Shown: positions 1 through 8,697 of the stretch, in pieces
Position numbering within the stretch: the first letter of the stretch is position 1
Layout of the letters: each line of letters starts with the position of its first letter
From: an uncultured Collinsella sp.
GTDB lineage: Bacteria; Actinomycetota; Coriobacteriia; Coriobacteriales; Coriobacteriaceae
Reading direction: 5' to 3'
DNA length: 8,733 nt
NCBI GenBank assembly: GCA_959600835.1
Contig: CAUGNQ010000068.1
Coordinates: forward strand, 1-8,733
The notes under the pieces: generated by a model
Told to the model about the DNA's origin: nothing
Database searches by the model: none
Seen by the model: the letters and a program-made list of their open reading frames with translations, nothing else
Position numbers and translations under genes: made by a program

Positions 1-1698
1 GAACTGCTCGGCAAGACCGGCGGGCACCTCCGCGCCCAGCTCGTTCATCAGGCGCACGTTGCCGGCCGCGATGACATTCTGCCCCTCGCGTGCCGTAACG
101 CCTCGCCCGGGCACGGCGGCAAAGTCCTCGACCATGCGCGCGACGATTCCGCGCGACTCGCACTCGGCCATAATCGCCTCGGCCAGCGGGTGCTCGCTCG
201 AGCGCTCCAACGCGGCGGCCAGCTTGAGCAGCGCTTTTTCGCTCATGGCGGGCGAGCCGTCGGCGCGTGCGGCAACCACAATGTCGGTCACGGCCGGCTT
301 GCCGCGGGTGACGGTGCCGGTCTTATCGAGCACCACGGTGCCCACGCTGCGCAGGTTCTCCAGCGCCTCGGCGCTCTTAAACAGAATGCCCATCTCGGCG
401 CCCTTGCCGGTGCCCACCATAATTGCGACGGGCGTGGCCAGACCCAGTGCGCACGGACAGCTGATCACCAGCACGGCCACGGCGGAGGTGAGCGCCTCGT
501 TGATGCTGCCGGTCAGTGCCATCCACACCACAAAGGTCACGGCCGAGATCACAAACACCACGGGCACAAACACGCCGGCGACCTTATCGGCCATGCGGGA
601 GATGGGCGCCTTGGTGGCGTTGGCGTCCTCGACGAGCTGGATGATTTTGGCAAGCGACGTGTCGGCGCCCACGCGTGTGGCACGGAAGGTAAACGAACCG
701 GTGCGGTTGACGGTGGCGGCGTTGACGGTGTCGCCGGCGGTCTTTCCCACGGGGATGGACTCGCCGGTGAGCGCACTCTCGTCCACGGCCGACGCGCCCT
801 CGAGCACCACGCCATCGACGGGGATGGACTCTCCGGGGCGTACGCGCAGGACCTGGCCGGGAAGGATGCTGTCGACGTCCACCGTGGTCTCGCTGCCGTC
901 CTCCGCCACGACGGTCGCGGTCTTGGGCGCCAGGTCGATCAGCGCCTCGATGGCGCCGCCGGTCTTGGATTTGCTGCGCGTCTCGAGGTATTTACCCACG
1001 GTGACGAGCGACAGGATCGTGCCGGCGCTCTCAAAATACAGATTGTCCATGCCCGTCATCATGGCCTCGTGGATTTGCCCGGCGGCCAGCTGGTCGGCCA
1101 TGATAAACATGGCATAGAACGACCAGGCGACGGAAGCGGTGGCGCCCACGGCAATAAGGGCGTCCATGGTGGGCGCGCCGTGCGCGAGCGATTTAAACCC
1201 GTTGATAAAGTACGCGTCGTTGACATAGACGATGGGGATAAGCAGGACGAGCTCGGTGAGGGCGAGCGTCATGCTGTGGGTATGGTCGGTGAAAATGCCG
1301 GGCAGCGGCCAGCCAAGCATGTGCCCCATGCCTATGTAGAACAGTGGGATGAGGAATACGATCGAGACGATGAGACGAGTGCGCATGGCAGAGGCGGCGG
1401 CCTCCAGTTTTTTGGTGGGCGACTCCATATGGGCGGCGCCGGACCTGGCTTGCGTACTGCCGCTTTGGGCGGCGTCGGTGCCCGTGCTGACGGGTGAGGC
1501 CGAGTAGCCAGCGCGATCGACGGCGGTGCAGATGTCGTCGGGGGTGACCTGCGCGGGGTCGTAGTCCACCAGCATAGAGCCGGCGAGCAGATTGACCGCG
1601 ACGCTCTCGACGCCGTCGAGCTTGCTCACGGCACGATCCACGTGCGCCTGGCAGGCGGCGCATGTCATGCCACCCACGTCGAACTTATCTTGAGCCAT
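1..1698 (-). CDS. copA: Copper-exporting P1B-type ATPase, N-terminal 566 residues (3' end outside window)
   Basis: Pumps Cu(I) out of the cytoplasm across the inner membrane using ATP. The frame is open from the ATG at 1698 to the window edge. Visible in order: one heavy-metal-associated domain (residues ~4-70) with GMTCAAC (Cys13, Cys16); first membrane helix starting near residue 107; the actuator loop with TGES at 311-314; the copper-site motif CPC at 414-416 in a membrane helix; the phosphorylation motif DKTGT with Asp458; and SEHPLA with His503-Pro504 of the nucleotide-binding domain. CPC plus the HP dipeptide and a single CxxC domain fit the copper (P1B-1) subgroup. Single-domain relatives run to about 750 residues, so the GDGxND hinge and the last two membrane helices lie beyond the edge. 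The start is supported by AAAGGAG (1704-1710) five bases upstream. A CsoR-like site sits in the promoter. Silver co-transport is possible; a zinc or cadmium pump is unlikely given CPC and this N-terminus. Confidence 0.95.
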   Translation of the reverse strand, partial: MAQDKFDVGGMTCAACQAHVDRAVSKLDGVESVAVNLLAGSMLVDYDPAQVTPDDICTAVDRAGYSASPVSTGTDAAQSGSTQARSGAAHMESPTKKLEAAASAMRTRLIVSIVFLIPLFYIGMGHMLGWPLPGIFTDHTHSMTLALTELVLLIPIVYVNDAYFINGFKSLAHGAPTMDALIAVGATASVAWSFYAMFIMADQLAAGQIHEAMMTGMDNLYFESAGTILSLVTVGKYLETRSKSKTGGAIEALIDLAPKTATVVAEDGSETTVDVDSILPGQVLRVRPGESIPVDGVVLEGASAVDESALTGESIPVGKTAGDTVNAATVNRTGSFTFRATRVGADTSLAKIIQLVEDANATKAPISRMADKVAGVFVPVVFVISAVTFVVWMALTGSINEALTSAVAVLVISCPCALGLATPVAIMVGTGKGAEMGILFKSAEALENLRSVGTVVLDKTGTVTRGKPAVTDIVVAARADGSPAMSEKALLKLAAALERSSEHPLAEAIMAECESRGIVARMVEDFAAVPGRGVTAREGQNVIAAGNVRLMNELGAEVPAGLAEQF

Positions 1699-1745
1699 GG
1701 CTTCTCCTTTCTGTGGTTCGCTGTTGGAATTGTTAACCTGCTGAT

Positions 1746-1776
1746 ACTATACACCCATACCCCATGGGGGTGTCCA
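1746..1776 (-). promoter_or_regulatory. Candidate copA promoter with a 19-base spacer
   Basis: On the minus strand TGGACA (1771-1776) and TATAGT (1746-1751) are separated by 19 bases, and the -10 box lies about 48 bases before the copA start. The long spacer contains most of the metal-responsive palindrome. A 19-base spacer is typical of promoters activated by MerR-family proteins such as CueR, while the palindrome itself looks more like a CsoR site. I cannot decide between the two from sequence. Confidence 0.5.
1757..1773. promoter_or_regulatory. CsoR-like copper operator upstream of copA
   Basis: A 17-bp pseudo-palindrome, ATACCC-CATGG-GGGTGT, whose halves match in 5 of 6 positions. It resembles known CsoR operators (a TACCC half and a GGGTA half around a G/C-rich centre). 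It fills the spacer of the candidate copA promoter, so a bound repressor would block transcription until copper releases it. No csoR gene is visible in the window; the regulator may lie beyond the left edge or elsewhere. Confidence 0.6.
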
Positions 1777-1848
1777 GTAATGGTTGGAATGTATGACTTT
1801 TCATTACAGATGAGGGCGGCTGCTCAATCGGTGGCCGTCCCAACCAAT

Positions 1849-1991
1849 CATCTCAATCTGTAACATCTAGAGAAGTTTTAACCCCTTACTGTTACAGATT
1901 GAGATGTTGTCTCGCGGGGTTGGGGTTTTGTCTCGTTCCGTAACATCTAGACCTGTATCTGCCGAGCTGGTGTTACAGATCGAGACAATTG
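1849..1991. repeat. Four-arm alternating repeat module, copy A
   Basis: Four copies of a 17-mer close to TGTCTCRATCTGTAACA in alternating orientation. Arm starts are near 1849, 1890, 1929 and 1971. The first pair (1851-1865 and 1890-1904) is a perfect 15-bp inverted repeat around a 24-base loop; the second (1929-1945 and 1971-1987) matches 15 of 17 around a 25-base loop. Each left arm is followed by TCTAGA. The module lies between the 3' end of the kinase gene and the copA promoter. A diverged copy with the same spacing is at 5426-5569. A degenerate further arm may sit at 1801-1814. The function is unknown; it could be a protein-binding array, an RNA structure or a small non-coding repeat element. 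Confidence 0.85.
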
Positions 1992-2016
1992 CCGGGGAGG
2001 AGTCCCGTCACGGCAA
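1989..2016 (-). terminator. Possible weak terminator hairpin behind the kinase gene
   Basis: On the minus strand, 13 bases after the kinase stop codon, TTGCCG (2011-2016) pairs with CGGCAA (1989-1994), and an inner GGGA/TCCC pairing extends the stem. There is no real T-run after it, only ATTGTCTC, so it is a weak candidate. It abuts and slightly overlaps the end of the repeat module, whose own hairpins could also affect transcription leaving the kinase gene. Confidence 0.3.
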
Positions 2017-2028
2017 GACGCCCGCTCC

Positions 2029-4113
2029 CTAGATGCAGAACCCGGGGATCACGCAGGTTCGCTTGCTTGGCTTTTCCGCAGGCGTTGCGTACGTAAAGAC
2101 GTCGCCGTCGTAGCCCACACGGTTCATATAGAGCGTGCCTTCGCTCTCCGATGTGTCGGGACTCACCGTTCGTTCCCACCAGCAGGTGTCCTTGCCCTTC
2201 CACTGGCGGACCATCGTCTCGTTCGTGGAATACGGGCTCACCTTGAGCTCGCGGAAGAGCTGATACTCCTTGCCCTCGCCGTTGTAGATGTCTGCCAGGT
2301 AGTGATAGCCCTCGGCAAACGAATCGGGCGGTTGCGTACCGCACAGCTCGACCATGGCGGGCAGCCAAAGGGTTGCGGGCAACTCGCTCAGACACGATGC
2401 ACTGTTGGCGGCGCCCACATTGTTCGAGACCTTCTTGACCCCTTTAATGAGCGCGCGCAACTCGTTGGGCAGCAGCTTAAGGCCGTCGCCGTCGAGCCAT
2501 TCCCGCAGCTCGCAATCTGCCCAGCCGGCGCTCGGCGGTTCAGTCGCAGCATCGCGCTCGGCAATACCCGCGTCGAACATAAACGTCAGCCCGGCCTTGC
2601 CCGTCCCGTCCAGAAGCTCATCGTGGCGGATGCCCACAAGCTGAGCGCCGACCTCCAGCCCGTTGGCGAGCTTCACACGCTTGGTGCACGGATAGGGGAT
2701 ATGCCCATCAACGTCGAGCAGGTGGTAGCGCTTGGCAATCTCGCGTGCCTCGCTACGGGTCTCGCCGGCCTTAATCTTGAGCGAAATCTCCTGCAGCTGG
2801 TCCCAAGTGTAGTCGTCAAGCGAACCGCGGATGCCGCCCAGGTAGTCGGGGATGCCAAAGCCATGGGTTGCCGCGCCAACGACGCCGAGCCCCGCAACGA
2901 CCGCAACGACGCCGCCGATAATAAAGCGACGGCGGGTCATGGCGTCGTGCCGGGCCTGCTCCAAGATCTCTCGCGCGCGCTCGCCGGCGACGTCGACCTT
3001 AAGGTGCGTGCCAGAATCGATATCAATTGCGGCCTCGTCTCCTGCACCCTCGCGGTCCTCAGATTCTGCAGCGGGGAGGTATGTCGAGAGCACCTCGAGC
3101 ATCTGCTGCTCGGTAGGGCGATCGCCCTGTTCGACCGAAATGCCTTTCATGATGATCTGGACAAGCGCTTTGTCGCCCTCGCAGCGCGGCTCGAGCGGCG
3201 CCGGTTTGGTCTTGGTCTTTATGAGGTAGAACGAGCCGGTCGCCGCGGCACCCGTCGACTCGACATCGAACGGTTTGCGACCGCTGTAGAGCTGGTACAG
3301 AATGCTCGAAAGCGCATAGACGTCGATCGCGGGCGAGCGGCGAAGGGCCGCGATGCCTTCGATATCCTGCGTGAGCATCTCGGGCGCGGCATATGCGGGT
3401 GTGGCAAAACGCCAAATGTCGGCACGTCGGGTGATTGTGTCGTCGCCGAGTGCCATGGTCGCGGAGCCCATGTCGATGAGGCAGGGGTCAAAGGAGCAAT
3501 CGGCAATCTGCTGCTTGAGCGTTCGGCTGGTGGTGCGGAACATGATATTGGCAGGCGACAGGTCGCGATGGATGACCGGATTCACGAGGCCTTGGGTCAT
3601 CAAGAGCGCGCGAAGCACGGCGTTTCCGACGGCGGCGACCATCTGGGTGGTCAGCCCGCCCGAGGCGTCGTGCGGAAGCAAGGGCAGCGCCTGCTTGAGC
3701 GAGGTGCCCTCGACCCACTCCATGAGGATAAGTGGGTCATCCTCGCACGATCCGTAGCCATAGACGCGCGGAAATCCGCGCAGGTGCGAGACGGTACACA
3801 GATGACGATACTCCTCGAACAGCGCGGCGGTGTTGGCCAGGTGAGCGGCCGCTTGCTCGGCGGAGCGGTCGGGGGCTTGGCCGGAAAGGATGGCGTTGTC
3901 CTTGAGTAGCTTGACGGCAAAGACCTCGCCGCTCGTGTTGGTCGCGCGCAGCACGTGCCCGATGTTGCCGTTGTTGCGGTGGGCCGTCTGGAGAATAAGC
4001 GTCATAAACCGACGCTTGGCGTCGTCCTCGGCGCTGGGGTCGACCGCCACGGCGGTGTCGAACGTGTCAAGACGGATGAGTTTGTCGCCATAGGCGCTAT
4101 CGGTAGTATCCAT
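2029..4113 (-). CDS. Membrane-anchored Ser/Thr protein kinase with a DUF6273-like outer domain
   Basis: A 694-residue Hanks-type kinase that should phosphorylate Ser/Thr on cytoplasmic proteins. Kinase domain ~45-345: degenerate glycine loop GNIGHV (49-54), AVK lysine Lys68, likely helix-C Glu100 or Glu101, HRDLSPAN with Asp184 and Asn189, DMG (Asp214) in place of DFG, APE at 243-245, DVYALSS from Asp264, Arg332. All catalytic residues are present, so it is probably active. RRRF (394-397) precedes one hydrophobic segment (~397-417), which orients the rest outside the cell. The outer part (~430-694) contains GWADCELREWL (530-540), LWLP (582-585), CG (591-592), YQLF (617-620), WW (645-646) and a terminal PGFCI, which I recognise as the DUF6273 pattern, with seven cysteines. 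PASTA repeats, the usual sensor, are absent. The start at 4113 has AAAGGA upstream; the longer frame from 4200 runs through an inverted repeat and has no comparable site. An FHA gene lies upstream on the same strand. Confidence 0.9.
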   Translation of the reverse strand: MDTTDSAYGDKLIRLDTFDTAVAVDPSAEDDAKRRFMTLILQTAHRNNGNIGHVLRATNTSGEVFAVKLLKDNAILSGQAPDRSAEQAAAHLANTAALFEEYRHLCTVSHLRGFPRVYGYGSCEDDPLILMEWVEGTSLKQALPLLPHDASGGLTTQMVAAVGNAVLRALLMTQGLVNPVIHRDLSPANIMFRTTSRTLKQQIADCSFDPCLIDMGSATMALGDDTITRRADIWRFATPAYAAPEMLTQDIEGIAALRRSPAIDVYALSSILYQLYSGRKPFDVESTGAAATGSFYLIKTKTKPAPLEPRCEGDKALVQIIMKGISVEQGDRPTEQQMLEVLSTYLPAAESEDREGAGDEAAIDIDSGTHLKVDVAGERAREILEQARHDAMTRRRFIIGGVVAVVAGLGVVGAATHGFGIPDYLGGIRGSLDDYTWDQLQEISLKIKAGETRSEAREIAKRYHLLDVDGHIPYPCTKRVKLANGLEVGAQLVGIRHDELLDGTGKAGLTFMFDAGIAERDAATEPPSAGWADCELREWLDGDGLKLLPNELRALIKGVKKVSNNVGAANSASCLSELPATLWLPAMVELCGTQPPDSFAEGYHYLADIYNGEGKEYQLFRELKVSPYSTNETMVRQWKGKDTCWWERTVSPDTSESEGTLYMNRVGYDGDVFTYATPAEKPSKRTCVIPGFCI

Positions 4114-4144
4114 GGCGTTCCTTTGTCTAGCATGGGTTGCTGCG

Positions 4145-4175
4145 CGTATACGTGGGCAGTGTGGATATCGGTAAA
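4145..4175 (-). promoter_or_regulatory. Weak candidate kinase promoter overlapping the inverted repeat
   Basis: On the minus strand TTTACC (4170-4175) and TATACG (4145-4150) are 19 bases apart, and the -10 box ends 31 bases before the kinase ATG. Both boxes are imperfect and the spacing is long. If real, the inverted repeat at 4146-4206 would overlap the promoter and act as an operator rather than as an RNA hairpin. Confidence 0.25.
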
Positions 4176-4206
4176 GTACCATGATAGCCACACTGCCCAC
4201 GTATAC
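4146..4206. repeat. Long inverted repeat upstream of the kinase gene
   Basis: Two 24-base arms (4146-4169 and 4183-4206) match in 23 positions, with 19 consecutive perfect pairs from the outer end (GTATACGTGGGCAGTGTGG and its complement). The 13-base loop has a further GGTA/TACC pairing. It sits in the 171-base gap between the FHA stop and the kinase start, 32 bases upstream of the kinase ATG. There is no T-run on either side, so it is not an ordinary terminator. It may be an operator, or an mRNA hairpin controlling the kinase. Confidence 0.9.
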
Positions 4207-4238
4207 CGCTGAGTATTGTCGTTTACGACGCAGAAGGT

Positions 4239-4282
4239 AGAAGACGAAAGACGGACGGCGACCGTCTTTCGATCGCCGTCCG
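4239..4282 (-). terminator. Rho-independent terminator candidate behind the FHA gene
   Basis: On the minus strand, starting two bases after the FHA stop codon, CGGACGGCGA (4273-4282) pairs perfectly with TCGCCGTCCG (4252-4261), giving a 10-bp GC-rich stem with an 11-base loop, followed by the pyrimidine-rich tail TCTTTCGTCTTCT. The tail is not a pure T-run. A second, overlapping 10-bp stem (4245-4254 with 4262-4271) can form instead, so the two folds exclude each other. Either way it should reduce read-through from the FHA gene into the kinase gene. Confidence 0.6.
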
Positions 4283-4284
4283 CG

Positions 4285-5247
4285 CTAGTCCACAATGACA
4301 AGGAATGTCGTGTAGAGACCCAGATGGAGCCTGTCGCTGTTTTCGATTTCCACTGGGGGATAGATCTTGCCGGGCTCGCGTTGGTCGCGCGGCGGCTCAA
4401 TCACAATATCGCCGTCGCCCGCGCCCGATTCGAGCACTGTGCCGTTGGTCGACCCAAGGCCCTGGGCGTACCAGCGTCCACCTTCGAGCCAAATGCGGAG
4501 ATGCTCGCGCGATGCATCAGCGCCTACATCGGTGATGCTGGGCGAAGTTTTGGGCAAGGACCCAATTACCGTGCCGCGCGGATCGCGTGTGAGGGGATGG
4601 ATTTGCATGTCGGCGCAGTTGTCGGCATGGGTTCTGAGCAGACCGAGGTTGGGGGCGACAGTGCGCGGCTGCTCCAGGCTGCTCATAAAGCCACGTCCGA
4701 CGGTAGTTTCGGTGGTGCCAAAGTGCCCGCCTGTCTTGCTGTCGCAAAAGCGCTCGACGGTGGCCACGCCTTGGATGGGGTCAGCGAGCGCCCCCGTTGC
4801 CACAAAGAGCATAAGGTAAAGCGTACTCTTCTCGCGCACGGCATTGCCGTCAAAGTTGTCGATGCGATTGAGGGCATTTGCATATAGGCGGCTGTCCAAC
4901 TTGTAGCTGGCGAGAGCCGACATCATTTCGTTGGCGGCCGGGCCGCGATAGTGCTCGGCGATTGCCTGATAGGCGGACTCGCCGCTGCCGAGCTTGCTGC
5001 AGATTGCCGCGGAAAGATTGAGCGTGGTGACGGCAAAGTCGCTGTAGATGGCGGGCGCGCACTGGTCAGGCTCGCGATGGACGATGTAACGGGTGAGATA
5101 CGAGCGGTTGGAAGAGCATTTCTCGAGCAGGGTACTGCCGAGATAAGAGTTTCCATTGATGAGCATTCGGGCGATCTCGAGATGTTTAAGACCGCCGAAC
5201 GAGCGAATATCGTTATAGAGGACCGAGCAAGGCGTCTCTGCTGCCAC
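4285..5247 (-). CDS. FHA-domain protein, probable partner of the downstream kinase
   Basis: A 320-residue protein with no signal peptide and no clear membrane helix, so probably cytoplasmic. The C-terminal ~225-318 is a forkhead-associated domain, which binds phosphothreonine peptides: SREHLRI with Ser246, Arg247 and His249, and STNGT at 266-270 are the family's peptide-binding residues; the usual early GR is replaced by IGS (228-230). A ~28-residue stretch between STNGT and the last strands is longer than usual. The N-terminal ~220 residues look mostly helical and I do not recognise them. A threonine-rich stretch TTETTVGRG (178-186) resembles the phosphorylated ETT motif ahead of the FHA domain in GarA/OdhI proteins. 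The start is GTG at 5247, chosen because AAAGGAGG (5253-5260) lies five bases upstream; a TTG at 5277 in the same frame overlaps poorly with any ribosome site. The kinase follows on the same strand after a 171-base gap. Confidence 0.85.
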   Translation of the reverse strand: MAAETPCSVLYNDIRSFGGLKHLEIARMLINGNSYLGSTLLEKCSSNRSYLTRYIVHREPDQCAPAIYSDFAVTTLNLSAAICSKLGSGESAYQAIAEHYRGPAANEMMSALASYKLDSRLYANALNRIDNFDGNAVREKSTLYLMLFVATGALADPIQGVATVERFCDSKTGGHFGTTETTVGRGFMSSLEQPRTVAPNLGLLRTHADNCADMQIHPLTRDPRGTVIGSLPKTSPSITDVGADASREHLRIWLEGGRWYAQGLGSTNGTVLESGAGDGDIVIEPPRDQREPGKIYPPVEIENSDRLHLGLYTTFLVIVD

Positions 5248-5354
5248 GGATACCTCCTTTGATTGCTTCCTAGCCAATAAGGCGATAGGAATTAATGGCC
5301 CCCGGTGGGCGACGTATTAAATGGATGCGCAATATGTAGCGTAACCAAAGCAAC

Positions 5355-5382
5355 ATTATAGGCCACATGTTCGAAATTGCAG
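5355..5382 (-). promoter_or_regulatory. Candidate promoter for the FHA gene
   Basis: A perfect -10 hexamer TATAAT lies on the minus strand at 5355-5360, about 108 bases before the GTG start. The -35 region is poor: CTGCAA or CCTGCA at a spacing of 16 to 17. The transcript would have a leader of roughly 100 bases. A second A/T-rich -10-like stretch (TTTAAT) lies nearer the gene. Confidence 0.35.
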
Positions 5383-5425
5383 GAAGACTGAGAGATTTGG
5401 TTTGGACCGGACGGAAATCCCCCTC

Positions 5426-5569
5426 TGTCTTGATCTATAACAATTAGGACCGATTTTACTCGGTAACTGTTACAGATTGAGACGTTTGTGAACCGTGTCG
5501 ACCGTTTGTCTCGATCTGTAACACGTAGAGGAAGATTTGCCCTGTTGATGTTACAGATTGAGACAATTG
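5426..5569. repeat. Four-arm alternating repeat module, copy B
   Basis: A second array of four 17-mers in alternating orientation, with arm starts at 5426, 5468, 5507 and 5549, against 1849, 1890, 1929 and 1971 in copy A. Pair one (5426-5442 with 5468-5483) matches 13 of 16; pair two (5507-5523 with 5549-5565) matches 16 of 17. Both loops are 25 bases. The arms are well kept while the loops have diverged; the second loops of copies A and B still agree at about half of their positions, and both modules end in ACAATTG. It lies between the divergently transcribed FHA and helicase genes. Confidence 0.85.
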
Positions 5570-5622
5570 GCCCAGACCTGCTCCGTCATCTGTGGTTTAC
5601 GTGGGGGCATACGGAGTACGGG

Positions 5623-5628
5623 TATACT
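5623..5628 (+). promoter_or_regulatory. Candidate -10 box for the helicase gene
   Basis: TATACT on the plus strand, about 200 bases before the helicase start codon. I see no good -35 at 16-18 bases; TTTACG at 5596-5601 is 21 bases away. If this is the promoter, the mRNA has an untranslated leader near 190 bases containing a T5 run at 5742-5746. Confidence 0.35.
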
Positions 5629-5827
5629 AACCCGCGGCGAATCTGCTCCATCGCTTAGAGCTGCTGCGTCTGGACGGCGCGCGATAGGGCTGCCAAAGCG
5701 ATCGCCAGCGTGCTGAGCAACGTCCTCTCTGTGCGCACCCGTTTTTGTATGTATTAGCGCACTACCAAGCACGCCCGCGCGGCCGCATGCCGTGCCCATT
5801 GCGCGTGCAGATAAGGAACAACAACAT

Positions 5828-8077
<2,250 letters not shown>

Positions 8078-8111
8078 GATGCGCATCGCGCGCTAGCGTG
8101 AGACAAGCTAA

Positions 8112-8146
8112 GGGGCCGAGCAAACAACGCTCGGGCCCTTTTGTTT
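8112..8146 (+). terminator. Rho-independent terminator behind the helicase gene
   Basis: GGGGCCGAGC (8112-8121) pairs with GCTCGGGCCC (8129-8138) with one mismatch across a 7-base loop, followed directly by TTTTGTTT. It starts 34 bases after the helicase stop codon. Stem strength and T-run are both convincing. Confidence 0.9.
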
Positions 8147-8248
8147 GCCGTGTCCATCGCTAATTCAAACGTGATTTTCTCGGGATTGCATCTGGGGGAT
8201 GCTGAGGACCTATTTTCCGCCATGCAGCAATGGGTCCTATGGGGTGCG

Positions 8249-8485
8249 CCGTGCATTTTTTGGAGTATTCTGCAGTTCGAGTTGTCTGCATATGATTCGA
8301 CGTCGCCAACGGTGGCCCTCGGATATCCCTAGCGAGCGTTCCGAGTCAGATTTCGCCGTTTTCCGGAGCAGGGGCGCGTCATTCTCGCCATGTCGGGACT
8401 TAGAACGATACGGCGCCCTACAGTTTTGCCCACCCGCGGCGGTGCTGGCGCGGTCACGTTGCAGAATACTCCGTTTTTTGCACGG
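8249..8485. repeat. 237-bp structure bounded by 26-base inverted repeats
   Basis: The arms at 8249-8274 and 8460-8485 share CCGTGCA at the outer end and GGAGTATTCTGCA at the inner end (20 of 26 positions when one is inverted). The central six bases do not pair: each arm carries a TTTTTT run on the plus strand. The 185 bases between have no convincing gene. A 7-bp direct repeat ATGGGGT lies just outside, at 8239-8245 and 8492-8498, though at unequal distances from the arms. It could be a small non-autonomous mobile element or a pair of oppositely placed binding sites. Confidence 0.6.
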
Positions 8486-8599
8486 GCCAGGATGGGGTAC
8501 CTCAGGAGAACGCGGCGATATCCCGTAAATATATACAATCTGTACCGTAATTTATGCAAAACGAAGAGGCAGACAGCGCAGGGTGGGCGCATTGGGGTG

Positions 8600-8613
8600 T
8601 TTGGTGCACCAAA
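8600..8613. promoter_or_regulatory. 14-bp perfect palindrome, possible operator
   Basis: TTTGGTGCACCAAA is a perfect dyad with no spacer. It sits about 55 bases upstream of the promoter candidate at the right edge and 20 bases before a TATACT. The form fits a small dimeric repressor, but I cannot name one. Confidence 0.4.
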
Positions 8614-8667
8614 ACGGGGATCCCACGCGCCGTATACTCTGTCTGAATGTGAAAACGGCTTGACGCG

Positions 8668-8697
8668 TTGCCAGGCGTAGGGGGGTGTTCCTATAGT
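8668..8697 (+). promoter_or_regulatory. Promoter reading out of the right edge
   Basis: TTGCCA (8668-8673) and TATAGT (8692-8697) are 18 bases apart; each hexamer differs from the consensus by one base. It is the best-formed promoter in the window and would start transcription near 8704. The gene it serves lies outside. Confidence 0.55.

Noticed and set aside
59..1497. Two long plus-strand open frames over the copA region
   Set aside because: They are shadows of copA, which is open on the minus strand across 1-1698 with all P-type ATPase motifs.
1849..1991. CRISPR array
   Set aside because: Repeat units are only about 17 bases and alternate in orientation, and there is no cas gene; CRISPR repeats are direct.
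2302..3909. A 535-codon open frame antisense to the kinase gene
   Set aside because: No domain is recognisable and it lacks a ribosome site; the minus-strand frame contains all kinase motifs.
4114..4200. A 29-residue upstream extension of the kinase
   Set aside because: It would translate through the inverted repeat and has no ribosome site, whereas ATG 4113 has AAAGGA upstream.
8525..8560. A/T-rich patch with a minus-strand promoter-like arrangement (TTGCAT, 18 bases, TATATA)
   Set aside because: Both hexamers are poor and no gene lies downstream on that strand before the helicase terminator.
8390..8680. A 96-codon open frame at the right end
   Set aside because: No ribosome site, no recognisable domain, and it runs through the repeat arm and the palindrome.
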